Source of the DNA: JALEFZ01 sp039820545 | GTDB taxonomy: Bacteria; Bacteroidota; Bacteroidia; J057 | Length of the DNA: 64,000 nucleotides | Reading direction: 5' to 3' | NCBI GenBank assembly: GCA_039820545.1 | Contig: JBCBPW010000005.1 | Location: forward strand, 62,001-126,000 | Part shown: one piece after another, positions 27,834 through 36,911 of the stretch | Position numbering within the stretch: the first letter of the stretch is position 1 | How the letters are laid out: every line of letters starts with the position of its first letter | Translations under genes and position numbers: made by a program | Notes under the pieces: model-generated | The model's database searches: none | The model's input: only the letters and a program-made list of their open reading frames with translations | Told to the model about the DNA's origin: nothing

Positions 27834-28208
27834 TTATGAAGCAGCCGCCTTTTCACGTTGATCTAGGTAGCGACTGATCAGATCAGGTACTTTCTCAAAA
27901 GCAGCTGAAAGCCCTTTGTTTTGCTGAGTACTGATAAACTGGATTTCCTCTCCGCGAGAGACCAGGAAGCCTAAAGGAGAGATCCCCATCCCCGCGCCCG
28001 CTCCACCAGCCTCACCTCTACCAGGGGTAGGTTTGGTCGTTGCTTCTGCTTCATTTCCTCCTGTACCAAATCCCATTCCTACGCGAACAACTGGGATACA
28101 AGAGAATTCACCCAAAGTAAAGGGCTGTCCAATGACTGTTTCGGTACTAGCTTCATGCTCTAGGAATTGGGTAACCTGACTGAGCATTTCATTAAATTGT
28201 AGGTCCAT
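27834..28208 (-). CDS. GerW/YtfJ family protein
   Basis: 124 residues of the Spore_YtfJ (GerW) family: 'TVIGQPFTLGEFSCIPVVRVGMGFGTGG', quoted in part as 'TVIGQPF' and 'CIPVVRVGMGFG', then a Gly-rich run 'GRGEAGGAGAGMGISPLGFLV' and the last strand. In Bacillus GerW acts in spore germination, but the family is widespread in non-spore-formers and its general function is unknown. It starts 83 bp downstream of a DUF2953-like membrane protein on the same strand, the same partner as in Bacillus. A terminator follows. Confidence 0.88.
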   Translation of the reverse strand: MDLQFNEMLSQVTQFLEHEASTETVIGQPFTLGEFSCIPVVRVGMGFGTGGNEAEATTKPTPGRGEAGGAGAGMGISPLGFLVSRGEEIQFISTQQNKGLSAAFEKVPDLISRYLDQREKAAAS

Positions 28209-28291
28209 AACTGATAAGTTTGAGTTGTATTAGCAAAAATTTGAGGTCGTATTTTTAGGTATTGACTCATGCTTGGATATGTACGCAAGAT

Positions 28292-28855
28292 CTATTTCAA
28301 GATCGCATAAAGGACCCTGATAGGCCGTTGGACAAGATCTAGCTCTATCTCTTGCTTTCCATCGAAATTAATCCGAATGGGATGTCGCCCCCAGATACAC
28401 CAGGCCACACTCACAGGATAGAGATAGGCATTCAGAATAAAGTCATCCGTATCGAGGTTCACATTCCAGTATCTGATTTTGAAGCTTCTAAGGATATCCC
28501 AGGCGTTTTTTCTAAGTTTTCGGAGTAAAAATTTCCCCCACCGTTTTTTTCCAGCTTTTCTTTTACGCTTAGAAGAGGACTCCTTTTCTTCTAATGAAGT
28601 TGATTCAGCTTCTTTCTTCGAAATCTTGGTAAGCAGTACAGGCATATTCCATGCCCTCCGCCAAAATAGCAGTCTGTACCCCAAGGAAAATTCTCCACCC
28701 TCCCACGAAAGGTGTCCTCCTGCCAATGGGGGAATACTTAAGGCTACATACTGCCTCTTCGAACTAATCTGCAAACAAAGTGGCATCCACAAGATTAGTG
28801 CTAGCAGCACGAACAATATCAGGAGAATACTCAGTGTGATCAGAAGCAGGATCAT
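28292..28855 (-). CDS. DUF2953-like membrane protein
   Basis: 187 residues. An N-terminal membrane helix (about 2-27), a middle beta-rich region, a very basic Lys/Arg-rich stretch (about 90-115) and a C-terminal part ('FKIRYWNVNLDTDDFILNAYLYP') resembling DUF2953, whose members follow the scheme membrane helix, charged linker, 'D-T-D-D'. No catalytic motif is seen. The neighbour downstream is GerW-like; in Bacillus the DUF2953 protein YtfI is, as I recall, beside YtfJ/GerW, which supports the assignment. The family call is moderate because similarity is in short segments. Confidence 0.62.
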   Translation of the reverse strand: MILLLITLSILLILFVLLALILWMPLCLQISSKRQYVALSIPPLAGGHLSWEGGEFSLGYRLLFWRRAWNMPVLLTKISKKEAESTSLEEKESSSKRKRKAGKKRWGKFLLRKLRKNAWDILRSFKIRYWNVNLDTDDFILNAYLYPVSVAWCIWGRHPIRINFDGKQEIELDLVQRPIRVLYAILK

Positions 28856-29109
28856 AGGCTTATTTTCTAAGCATCAATTTCCCTTATTTTCCCTTTCTGA
28901 CTACTGAGCTTGGTTTTTTAGATGTATGACCTTCACTATTATTTGAGGTGAGAAATATTGCTCATCCTCATTTTTCCCAGATTCATCCACGAAAATACGT
29001 GTTGAAGGAAGATGACTTGAAGGAAAGTGCTAAGGGGTCTTTCTTGCATACCATACAAATGACAATTTCTATTTAAAGAGATATCTCGTAGCCCTTAATT
29101 TCTACTAAA

Positions 29110-29922
29110 ATGAAAAAGATCAGCCTCATCCTTTCCGCTTGTATGCTTGTGGCACTTGCGATGACCACGACAAGCTGTAACCTATTCAATGAAACGATTT
29201 GTACCCGTATCGAAGGAGATACAGAAGCACAGACGCTAGAGCTGGATGCCATTACCTCTTTGGATGTTCGTGATGATGCCCAGGTATTTCTTAAGGAAGG
29301 ACCTGTTCAAGAAGTACGTGTCGAAGCACAGCAGGAGATTTTGGACAACCTCAACTTCCGTGTAGAGAATGGAGAATTGATCGTAGATGTAGAAGGATGT
29401 TTCCGCGGAGACTACACGTTTGATGTATATGTGACCCTACCTTCTGCCCAAGCATTGGAAGACCTAGAAGTATCAGGTGCAGGCTCCCTTCAAACCAACA
29501 CAGCAATGACCGTATCAGACGATGTAGACTTTGACATTTCTGGCTCAGGTAGCATCGATTTCACAGCTGCTAACGCTACTTCGTCTGTAGAGATCAGCAA
29601 CTCAGGATCTGGTGAGGCCAATATTGAGATCGGAACCAATACGATGGATATCGGGATCTCAGGAAGCGGGCGCATCATGCTGATAGGAGCTTCTGTCGAT
29701 ACGGAGGTGTCTATCACAGGATCAGGGATCTTGCAAGCGTATGAATTCGTGACGAAGAATGCCAATGTAAGTGTGAGTGGATCTGGAAATGCTGAGATGC
29801 GCGTAGAAGGAGGAGCACTCGACGTACGTATCTCAGGTTCTGGAACAGTCAGATACAAAGGACAGCCTGGATCTATCGAGGAAAGCATTTCGGGATCTGG
29901 TCGTTTGATCGACGAGAACTAG
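29110..29922 (+). CDS. Head-GIN (DUF2807) lipoprotein
   Basis: 270 residues. A signal peptide ends in a lipobox 'MTTTSC' (Cys about 23). The rest is a DUF2807 beta-helix-like domain with many degenerate repeats containing 'SGSGS' or 'ISGSG' turns ('DISGSGSIDF', 'GISGSGRIML', 'SITGSGILQA', 'SVSGSGNAEM', 'RISGSGTVRY'), the hallmark of head-GIN proteins. These are abundant surface or periplasmic lipoproteins of Bacteroidota, once suggested to be adhesin-like; function unknown. It is monocistronic, with its own terminator. Confidence 0.92.
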   Translation: MKKISLILSACMLVALAMTTTSCNLFNETICTRIEGDTEAQTLELDAITSLDVRDDAQVFLKEGPVQEVRVEAQQEILDNLNFRVENGELIVDVEGCFRGDYTFDVYVTLPSAQALEDLEVSGAGSLQTNTAMTVSDDVDFDISGSGSIDFTAANATSSVEISNSGSGEANIEIGTNTMDIGISGSGRIMLIGASVDTEVSITGSGILQAYEFVTKNANVSVSGSGNAEMRVEGGALDVRISGSGTVRYKGQPGSIEESISGSGRLIDEN

Positions 29923-29955
29923 GAATACATAAGACAAAAAACAGACATAGGAAAG

Positions 29956-29986
29956 CCGCTGGAGAGTTCTCTGGCGGTTTTTTATT
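29956..29986 (+). terminator. Terminator after the head-GIN gene
   Basis: CCGCTGGAGA...TCTCTGGCGG (29956-29978) forms a stem with two central T-G wobbles, immediately followed by a run of six T. Confidence 0.8.
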
Positions 29987-30095
29987 AAGTAGACAGACAT
30001 AAGAAAATGAAGTATATGTAAGACAAAAGTCTTTAACATCAATACGTTAAGTCTCCTATCTTGAACGTAGTGAAATCCTTTTCGGGATCATGTCT

Positions 30096-31148
30096 CTACA
30101 TCTGTCCGTCTACTTTTCTCACATATTGATCTACCCTGTTGACTACTTCATCAGGTGAAATTCCCTCCATACAGTACATGCGCTCGCGAAAGCAGGCCTT
30201 ATTCCCAAAAATGGAGCAGGGCCTACAGGCTACTTCTTCGACAGGCATCTGAATAAACATCCTTTTATCCTCTACCCCAAAAGGGGCGTACCCGCCATCA
30301 GGATGAGTCGCTCCCCAAATAGAGAGCACAGGAATGCCGAGCAATCGCGCCATGTGCATATTGGAGGAATCCATCGTCAGCATGAGATCCAGCTTAGCCA
30401 TGAGTCCCAACTGCTCGTGCAGGGCATATTTCATCCCGTCATGGAGACGATCATTGTGAGGGAGTGCTTGCCAGTCTACAAAGGTTTCTTGGTCTGTTTT
30501 TCCTCCTCCCAAGGCAAAAATATGATAGCCTTTGGCTAGTAATTGTACCACGACTGCACGCATCAGATGGGAGGGGTAAGTCTTCTCTTGAGTAGAAGCA
30601 GAGGGGGCAATGCCTATACGGATGCCTTGGGGAAGGGGAAAAGAAAATGGATAATCACCCGCATGCGCAACGCTTGTATCCACTTGAACAGGAAGCGCCA
30701 ATTGTTGAAATACTTCTGCCATACGGTCGATGATAGAAGTAAGAGGGGTCCGATCTTTATGTATTTTTCGGGTAAGGCCTTTGCGCGCTTTACGGTCTTT
30801 GTCGATGGAGGCGGTTTGTATCCCATGTAGGGAAAGGCTCTGTCGAAGTATGATGGATCGGAGGACATCGTGCAAGTCGATCACGCCTTCGACAGGTTGT
30901 TCTTTTTGAATTTCTCTAGCGAGGCGGTAAAGCCCTGTCAATCCTTTGTGCTTGCCGTACAAATCAGGCGTGATGAACCGAATCCTTTCCACCCCTTGGA
31001 AGAAGGCTTGATAGGCAGGACGTGTCACCATATGCAAGACGACGTCAGGATGCTGCGTCAGTGCTTGGCGAATAACTTGGGCTGCTAGTACCACATCACC
31101 CATAGCGGAGAGCCGAATGACCAAAAAATGGTGCAATTCTCTCTCCAT
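30096..31148 (-). CDS. Glycosyltransferase family 9 (heptosyltransferase-like)
   Basis: 350 residues. 'FLVIRLSAMGDVVLAAQVIRQ' is the N-terminal GT9 acceptor-side motif; the C-terminal donor half has 'IGIAPSASTQEKTYPSHL', 'LMLTMDSSNMHMARLLGIPVLSIWGATHPD' (part) and the conserved D-S-x-x-x-H. It adds a heptose or related sugar to the LPS core at the cytoplasmic face. It starts 2 bp after the DUF4254 gene, the usual Bacteroidota pairing, so both are surely co-transcribed. The C-terminal 'VEEVACRPCSIFGNKACF' Cys cluster is a common feature of this branch. Confidence 0.92.
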   Translation of the reverse strand: MERELHHFLVIRLSAMGDVVLAAQVIRQALTQHPDVVLHMVTRPAYQAFFQGVERIRFITPDLYGKHKGLTGLYRLAREIQKEQPVEGVIDLHDVLRSIILRQSLSLHGIQTASIDKDRKARKGLTRKIHKDRTPLTSIIDRMAEVFQQLALPVQVDTSVAHAGDYPFSFPLPQGIRIGIAPSASTQEKTYPSHLMRAVVVQLLAKGYHIFALGGGKTDQETFVDWQALPHNDRLHDGMKYALHEQLGLMAKLDLMLTMDSSNMHMARLLGIPVLSIWGATHPDGGYAPFGVEDKRMFIQMPVEEVACRPCSIFGNKACFRERMYCMEGISPDEVVNRVDQYVRKVDGQM

Positions 31149-31150
31149 GA

Positions 31151-31765
31151 TTAAGATTCTATTTTGACTTCTGGATTTTTGAGGTAGGGATTGAAGTCGG
31201 GATCGTTGTACATCTTCATCTGCTTGTAGGTACGGACCACGCAGCGGCCTTCATAGATGTTATCGAATAGTTGGTCTATGGCTTGGCCAAGATCTTCCAA
31301 TTGCGTGAGGAGAATCTGTAGGCGATGCTGGGATTTGAGGAAAATGCGGTCATCTTCTGCATTGCCCAGCTTCTGATGCATATGGTAGATTTTGATATGC
31401 AAAATAGAAAGACGATCAATCGCCCAGGCGGGTGTCTCTGTACTTAGGAAAGCATCTGGTTGAGGTTCAATTTCTTGAAAGTGGGTGAAAAATAGCTCAT
31501 CAATAGTCTCCACAGTATCGGTTCGCTCCTGGTTGCATCGGTCGATCTCCCATTTGAATTCAATCGCCTCAGCAGGTGGACGCTGACGATCGCGGATCAG
31601 ATCTTCAAGATTCCACTGGCGATTGTCGATCCAGTTTTTTTGGAAGATCAGCCCCTCTAGGCTATCTACAGGGTAAGGATTGGGTATAGCCAGTTGGATA
31701 TCATTGTGTTGATAATAAGCTTGGATACTGTCCCTGAAAATTTTATTCAATCGTTTGCTCTGCAT
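31151..31765 (-). CDS. DUF4254 protein
   Basis: About 204 residues from the ATG at 31765 (a GTG two codons earlier is possible). All helical and cytosolic, with 'NPYPVDSLEGLIFQKNWIDNRQWNLEDL' (part) and 'EWEIDRCNQERTD'-like segments: 'KWEIDRCNQERTDTVETID' is the most conserved block of DUF4254. No enzyme motif. In Bacteroidota this family sits immediately upstream of GT9 heptosyltransferases, as here (2-bp gap), so a role in LPS core assembly is inferred; it has no proven function. Confidence 0.9.
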   Translation of the reverse strand: MQSKRLNKIFRDSIQAYYQHNDIQLAIPNPYPVDSLEGLIFQKNWIDNRQWNLEDLIRDRQRPPAEAIEFKWEIDRCNQERTDTVETIDELFFTHFQEIEPQPDAFLSTETPAWAIDRLSILHIKIYHMHQKLGNAEDDRIFLKSQHRLQILLTQLEDLGQAIDQLFDNIYEGRCVVRTYKQMKMYNDPDFNPYLKNPEVKIES

Positions 31766-31852
31766 GCACACAAGGGTTTGACGCGCGACTCAATAGATGA
31801 ATTGCAAGTTAGGTCTTTTTAAGGAAATCGTCAGCGAGTGATGTTGGGTTGT

Positions 31853-32983
31853 TTAGATCAATCGTTTGGGCATCTTTTCTCCTCCCTCCCAATAGATCAC
31901 GCCTGGCTTATGCTCATGGGCAAAGTGTCCCACTCCTTCTAGTCCCAGTGCTTGTCCGCCCTGATACGTCGCCCATGTGATGAGCGTATGAAAAGGGATC
32001 GCTGGATGATGTGCTTGTATCCATTGCACCTCTTCCCAAAGATTCAAGGAGTGATTACTTGCCAGACTGTCAGTCCCTAGGCAAACTTTCTCTACAGGAA
32101 ATTTTGATACATCAGGACCTTCTCCATGAATGTAGACATTGGACCTTGGACAAAGACAAAACCATGTGTCTCCTCTGAGCTCCTGAAGCTGCTTGAGATG
32201 TTCATCAGTTGCTTCTTTTAGGTGAACCCAGATCGAGGGAATGTCACTAGGAAAATCTGCCAATATGTAAGCCAGAGGATCTTGCAAGGGAAAACCTTTG
32301 TAAGGGATATTCATCCTTTCGTAAAACTCCTTGATGCTCCCTGTTCCTTTTAGAAATAATTCGCGTTCGGCTTGTGATTCCAGCATGTGGATCGAGATAC
32401 GGGCTTCCTTTCCTCCGATGGAAGGGAAGAGTTGGGCTTTGAGCTCGGGAGAAATAGAATAGGGAGCATGCAAGGTCAATGACCAAGGCGTATCAAAATG
32501 ATTCAACCCCAGCTTCATCCCATCCCAGATGATGCTACGTGCCTTACTTCCATCCAGTCCCAGCAGTTCGATAAATGTGTGAAACCGCATCCGATCCTTC
32601 CAGGCTGACTTGACAGGGGCGGTTAGACGTTGATTGACAATGTCTCCTATAGCCTGCGTTCCGCTCTCCCATACATACTCAATGGCCTTCTCGATGGCGG
32701 CTTTTTGCGCCTCCTCAGAAAAGGTAGCCCGCTGCTTGACTACCTGCTCCACAAATGCCCCCATCCCTGATTGCGGCTGGATGATTCCCTGTAGATGAGA
32801 CAATTCTAAATGGCAATGCGCATTGACAAAGCCTGGGAAAAGGTAGCCCGGAAGTTTCTCAAAGGATTCCTGTGGCTCGATAGGGCGTAGATCATGTATC
32901 CTGCCTTCTGGTGTAAGTTCTAGGACGTGATCAGATAGCCATTTTTCAGGGGTATAGATATATTCTGCTGCAATTTGTCGCAT
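31853..32983 (-). CDS. Amidohydrolase, aminodeoxyfutalosine-deaminase-like
   Basis: 376 residues of the amidohydrolase superfamily with a composite TIM barrel. Metal ligands are visible in 'GFVNAHCHLELSHLQG' (HxH), 'TLHAPYSIS' (His), 'SIHMLES' (His) and 'CLGTDSLASNHSLNLWEE' (Asp). The 'HCHLELSH' and 'GTDSLASN' forms are those of the MqnX-like aminofutalosine deaminase branch of the guanine-deaminase/ATZ group, which would feed the futalosine route to menaquinone; but other deaminases share them, so the substrate is uncertain. It is monocistronic as far as seen. Confidence 0.8.
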   Translation of the reverse strand: MRQIAAEYIYTPEKWLSDHVLELTPEGRIHDLRPIEPQESFEKLPGYLFPGFVNAHCHLELSHLQGIIQPQSGMGAFVEQVVKQRATFSEEAQKAAIEKAIEYVWESGTQAIGDIVNQRLTAPVKSAWKDRMRFHTFIELLGLDGSKARSIIWDGMKLGLNHFDTPWSLTLHAPYSISPELKAQLFPSIGGKEARISIHMLESQAERELFLKGTGSIKEFYERMNIPYKGFPLQDPLAYILADFPSDIPSIWVHLKEATDEHLKQLQELRGDTWFCLCPRSNVYIHGEGPDVSKFPVEKVCLGTDSLASNHSLNLWEEVQWIQAHHPAIPFHTLITWATYQGGQALGLEGVGHFAHEHKPGVIYWEGGEKMPKRLI

Positions 32984-33154
32984 AAGGAATTCTTTGAAGT
33001 CGGGAAATTATGTATTTTAATTTAGACGACAGACCCCTTAAGACAAGAATCAGAGGAAAAGAAAACGGATACAGCATGTTATTTCGTTTTTATCCTATAT
33101 ATCCAGCCTTATCTACTTATTTTTTCATATGTGACTCACCCTAAATCCCCACCT

Positions 33155-34390
33155 ATGAAGTATCTCGGTCTACTACTTATGTTCTCCTCTACTGTCACGG
33201 CATTTGGCCAGAAGGACATCCGCAAACAACTCCAAACCCAGTTCATCATGGCGGAAGTGGGGGATACCATTGAGCTTCCTGCAGGGACATTTCGCTCGTC
33301 GGGTTCTATTTCTATGGATGAAAAACGTGACATTGTCATTCGTGGAGCAGGTATAGATCAGACAACCATTTCTTTCAAAGGGCAGACGGAAGGCGCAGAA
33401 GGGATTCGCATCGACAACAGCCAAAACATCACCCTACAGGACATGACCTTGCAGGATGCCAAAGGCGATTTAGTCAAAGTCATGAATACGAAGGGCATCA
33501 ACCTGATCAATGTGAAGGTGGAGTGGACAGGGAAGCCCAACAAAAAGAACGGGGCTTATGGCTTGTATCCAGTGGCTTGCTCTGAGGTCGTCATAGATGG
33601 GTGTGTGGCCATTGGAGCTTCCGATGCAGGCATCTATGTAGGACAGTCACACAATATCCTTGTGAGGAACTCCGAAGCCTACCATAATGTCGCAGGAATC
33701 GAGATAGAAAACTCCACTATGGCCGATGTCTATCAATGCAAGGTATACGAAAACACGGGAGGTATTCTGATTTTTGATTTGCCCGACCTGCCTAAGAAAA
33801 GGGGAGGAAATGTAAGGGTCTATGACAACATCGTACAGGAGAATAACTATAAGAATTTTGCGCCAAAAGGAAATATCGTCGGCTTTGTGCCACCAGGGAC
33901 GGGTATCATCATACTGGCTACGAGCGATGTAGAAGTTTTTGATAACCAAGTAATAGATCACAAGACATTTGGTCTCTCCATTGCCAGTTACTACATCACA
34001 GAAAATGAGATCAAGGACGAGCAGTACGATCCTTATCCGACCCGTATTTTTGTACACGACAATGCTTTTATGCGTAAGAAGCAAGCCCCTACTTTTAGGC
34101 ATAAGTTGGGGCTATTGGCCTATAAATACTTTCGTCGTGAGCCCCCGATGATCTGGTTTGATGGGATTTTGGATGAAAAGAAAGTAGGAGCCAATGGTCT
34201 ATATCAGGAGGAATTTCAGATTTGTATCCAAGACAATCAAAATGGAAGCTTTGTCAATCTTGATGCTGAGAATGGTTTCAAGGAGATGTCTGAGGATCTC
34301 AAGATGTACGATTGTCGTCACCCTGCACTAGAGGCACCCCAGATGTCAGCATCAGAGGCAGCTACAGATGAGGGGGGAAAGAAAAAGTAG
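33155..34390 (+). CDS. Secreted parallel beta-helix protein (TIGR03805-like)
   Basis: 411 residues from the ATG at 33155, preceding a signal peptide 'KYLGLLLMFSSTVTAFGQ'; a GTG 24 bp upstream gives a poor leader. The body is a right-handed beta helix: 'RGAGIDQTTISFKG', 'ITLQDMTLQDAKGDLVKV', 'AGIYVGQSHNILVRNSEA', 'AGIEIENSTMADVYQC', 'GILIFDLPD'. It is exported, role unknown. The next gene, 20 bp on, is a diheme cytochrome of the SO2930 family; this pairing of TIGR03805 and TIGR03806 families recurs across distant bacteria. Confidence 0.87.
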   Translation: MKYLGLLLMFSSTVTAFGQKDIRKQLQTQFIMAEVGDTIELPAGTFRSSGSISMDEKRDIVIRGAGIDQTTISFKGQTEGAEGIRIDNSQNITLQDMTLQDAKGDLVKVMNTKGINLINVKVEWTGKPNKKNGAYGLYPVACSEVVIDGCVAIGASDAGIYVGQSHNILVRNSEAYHNVAGIEIENSTMADVYQCKVYENTGGILIFDLPDLPKKRGGNVRVYDNIVQENNYKNFAPKGNIVGFVPPGTGIIILATSDVEVFDNQVIDHKTFGLSIASYYITENEIKDEQYDPYPTRIFVHDNAFMRKKQAPTFRHKLGLLAYKYFRREPPMIWFDGILDEKKVGANGLYQEEFQICIQDNQNGSFVNLDAENGFKEMSEDLKMYDCRHPALEAPQMSASEAATDEGGKKK

Positions 34391-34410
34391 CACCTAAGCA
34401 GCAAACAAAA

Positions 34411-35493
34411 ATGACAGGAAAAATACGTAAAACGCTTTCTCACGTGAAATGGATAGGAGTTTTTGGGCTTATGGGATGCTTATTAGCCTTTGTGCCTAAG
34501 CAGATAGAAGGAAATTATGCAGGCGTACCTATGCAGTTAAGTGCCTATGGACTCTTCGTAGGGGATATGGCCGATCAGATTCCAGCCGAAGATGTCATTC
34601 CCTACAAGCTCAATACGCCCTTGTTTACCGACTATGCAGAGAAACTGCGTTTTGTGAAGTTGCCCGAAGGCGCATCTGTTACTTACAATGCGGAGCGTGT
34701 GCTGGACTTTCCTGTGGGTACGACGATCATTAAGACCTTCTACTATCCACATGATGCACGTGATCCAAGCAAAGGCCGCAGGCTCATGGAGACGCGCCTC
34801 TTGATTCATGAGGAGAAAGGCTGGAAGGCATTGCCCTATCACTGGGATGAGGAACAGCAAGACGCCTATCTGGAAGTCGCAGGTGACACCAAAGCGGTAC
34901 AATGGCGAGATGAAAACGGGAAAAAGCAAAAGGTGGATTATGTCATGCCCAATGTCAATCAGTGCAAGAGTTGCCACAGCTGGGATGGGGCGATGACACC
35001 CATCGGCCCGTCTGCTCGACAGCTCAACGGAGATTGGGCTTACGCTTCTGGCTCCCAGAATCAATTGCAGTTTTGGGAGGAGCATGGTGTGCTGGAAGGA
35101 CTTCCCGCAGACTTCACGCAAGTGGCTCAGTTGCCTGATTGGGAAGACCCTTCGGACGGTACGACTGCTGCGCGCGCCCGTGCATGGCTGGACATCAACT
35201 GTGCGCATTGCCACAATCCGCATGGACCTGCCAGCACTTCAGGCTTCTTCCTGGATATTCATCAGGATGATCCTACGGTATTGGGAGTTTATAAGACACC
35301 TGTGGCTGCTGGCCGCGGATCAGGTGGATTGAAGTACGACATTCACCCAGGAAGGCCTGGGGCTTCTATCCTCGTCTATCGAATGGAATCCACCGACCCT
35401 GGTGTCAGGATGCCAGAAGTAGGTCGCAGCCTCGTCCACAAAGAAGGGCTGGCCACTATCAAGCAGTGGATCTCTGAGATGCAAGACGAGTAG
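34411..35493 (+). CDS. SO2930-family diheme c-type cytochrome
   Basis: 360 residues. Two heme c sites are visible: C185-K-S-C188-H189 and C264-A-H-C267-H268. The N-terminal hydrophobic segment ('IGVFGLMGCLLAFV') could be a signal peptide or lipobox (LMGC). 'YKLNTPLFTDYAEKLRFV', 'YYPHDARDPSKG' and 'GRSLVHKEGLATIKQWI' are typical of the SO2930/TIGR03806 family. It is exported and redox-active; electron donor and acceptor are unknown. Translationally close to the beta-helix gene upstream (20 bp), so probably one functional unit. Confidence 0.92.
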   Translation: MTGKIRKTLSHVKWIGVFGLMGCLLAFVPKQIEGNYAGVPMQLSAYGLFVGDMADQIPAEDVIPYKLNTPLFTDYAEKLRFVKLPEGASVTYNAERVLDFPVGTTIIKTFYYPHDARDPSKGRRLMETRLLIHEEKGWKALPYHWDEEQQDAYLEVAGDTKAVQWRDENGKKQKVDYVMPNVNQCKSCHSWDGAMTPIGPSARQLNGDWAYASGSQNQLQFWEEHGVLEGLPADFTQVAQLPDWEDPSDGTTAARARAWLDINCAHCHNPHGPASTSGFFLDIHQDDPTVLGVYKTPVAAGRGSGGLKYDIHPGRPGASILVYRMESTDPGVRMPEVGRSLVHKEGLATIKQWISEMQDE

Positions 35494-35587
35494 TATTTCT
35501 CCACAGGTGAGAAGAATTGATACGGTTGTTGCGTTACTTATGAAAGCATTTTATTTCTCCTGGGTCTTTTATTTCGGAACAATCCTC

Positions 35588-36112
35588 ATGCTCCAAACCG
35601 ATCGTTTGCATTTAATCCCCTTCTCTGAAGGTGAAGCCAAATTACTCCATCAGATTTTCACTGATCCTCACGTCAGAGAATACCTCTGGGACAATGAAGT
35701 TATTTCTCCTGAAGCAGCTTCAGAAATTCTCCAAGTACATCTTATGCTATTTGAAAAGAAAAGATGGGGGCTTTGGAGGATTGTTTCTCTAGCAGATAAG
35801 ACAACCATGGGTTTTGTGGGATTATGGTATTTTTTTGAAGAACCTTTACCCCAATTAATTTATGGATTGCTCCCTCCTTTTGTGGGGAAGGGATTTGCGA
35901 CAGAGGCCGCAGGTAGGATCATCTCTTACGCTTTTCAGGAATTAAATTTTCCACATATCGTCGCAGCGATGGATGCACCCCATCTAGCATCACAGGCAGT
36001 CGCCAAGCGATTGAGTATGAGTAAGGTAGAGGAAAAAGAAATAGATGGTAGGCTGACCGTCTTTTTTCGAATCGATCATCCAGGAGCAATCGTTGAAAAT
36101 TATTCAAAATAA
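35588..36112 (+). CDS. GNAT family N-acetyltransferase
   Basis: 175 residues when started at the ATG at 35588 ('MLQTDRLHLIPF', the usual RimJ/RimL start); the longer frame from 35507 adds a hydrophobic leader that does not fit the family. 'GLLPPFVGKGFATEAAGRIISYAF' carries the acetyl-CoA loop (G-K-G-F/A-T-E-A), and 'HLASQAVAKRLSMSKV' the C-terminal helix. The acceptor is unknown. It follows the cytochrome gene by 94 bp on the same strand. Confidence 0.88.
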   Translation: MLQTDRLHLIPFSEGEAKLLHQIFTDPHVREYLWDNEVISPEAASEILQVHLMLFEKKRWGLWRIVSLADKTTMGFVGLWYFFEEPLPQLIYGLLPPFVGKGFATEAAGRIISYAFQELNFPHIVAAMDAPHLASQAVAKRLSMSKVEEKEIDGRLTVFFRIDHPGAIVENYSK

Positions 36113-36272
36113 TGTTCTGTAAATACCGATATATTTACAAGAGTCTTAGACAGATCCCTTCTGTCCGTTTCTCAAATCTTCATCTTGCTGTATGTACTAT
36201 TTTTCTTCTGTCTAAAGGAAGAAAAGATCTTGTGCACACGTATTTCTTGCATTTACATTGAAGCCCAAGCAT

Positions 36273-36911
36273 ATGTTTATCGAATTTAACTCGGCGAATC
36301 AAAAATCAGGTTGGATTGAAGTCGTCTGTGGTAGCATGTTTTCTGGTAAAACCGAAGAACTCATTCGCAGACTTCGAAGGGCTCAGATCGCCAATCAACG
36401 CGTGGAGATATTCAAACCTGCCATTGATACGCGGTATAGCAAGGATCAAGTAGTCTCTCACAATCAGAATGCCATTCATTCTACGCCTGTATCTTCTGCC
36501 CAGCAGATTCCACTGCTCGCATCGGGTGTGGAGGTTGTAGGAATAGACGAGGCACAGTTTTTTGATATGGGACTTGTACCCGTAGTGGAGGAGCTCGCCA
36601 ATCAAGGGATTCGAGTCATCGTAGCAGGGCTGGATATGGACTTTTCAGGTAAGCCTTTTGGGCCGATGCCTATGCTCCTGGCCAAAGCAGAGTTTGTCAC
36701 AAAGGTGCATGCCATCTGTCAGGTCTGTGGAAGCCTGGCCAACTATTCCTATCGTATCGAAAGTGATAAGAATCAGGTGTTACTCGGTGAAAAAGATGCC
36801 TATGAGCCTCGCTGTCGGACCTGCTATATAGAAGGAGATCAAGCACGTGAAAAGCACGGACATCGTCGGTCTACTCCCCAACCTCAAGTCACACCTGACG
36901 GAGAAATCTAG
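36273..36911 (+). CDS. tdk: Thymidine kinase (type II)
   Basis: 212 residues from the ATG at 36273 (a TTG at 36258 is an alternative). P-loop 'GSMFSGKTEELIRRLRR', 'VVGIDEAQFFD' (catalytic Glu after the Walker B-like strand), 'VIVAGLDMDFSGKPFG' and the zinc ribbon C-x-V-C (CQVCG) plus C-R-T-C at the C-terminus are all present. It phosphorylates thymidine to dTMP in the salvage pathway and is cytosolic, normally tetrameric. The 3' end overlaps the convergent lipoprotein gene by 4 bp. Confidence 0.96.
   Translation: MFIEFNSANQKSGWIEVVCGSMFSGKTEELIRRLRRAQIANQRVEIFKPAIDTRYSKDQVVSHNQNAIHSTPVSSAQQIPLLASGVEVVGIDEAQFFDMGLVPVVEELANQGIRVIVAGLDMDFSGKPFGPMPMLLAKAEFVTKVHAICQVCGSLANYSYRIESDKNQVLLGEKDAYEPRCRTCYIEGDQAREKHGHRRSTPQPQVTPDGEI

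Noticed and set aside
27834..28208. Sporulation gene implying a spore-former
   Set aside because: GerW-family genes are common in non-spore-formers and nothing else in the window supports sporulation.
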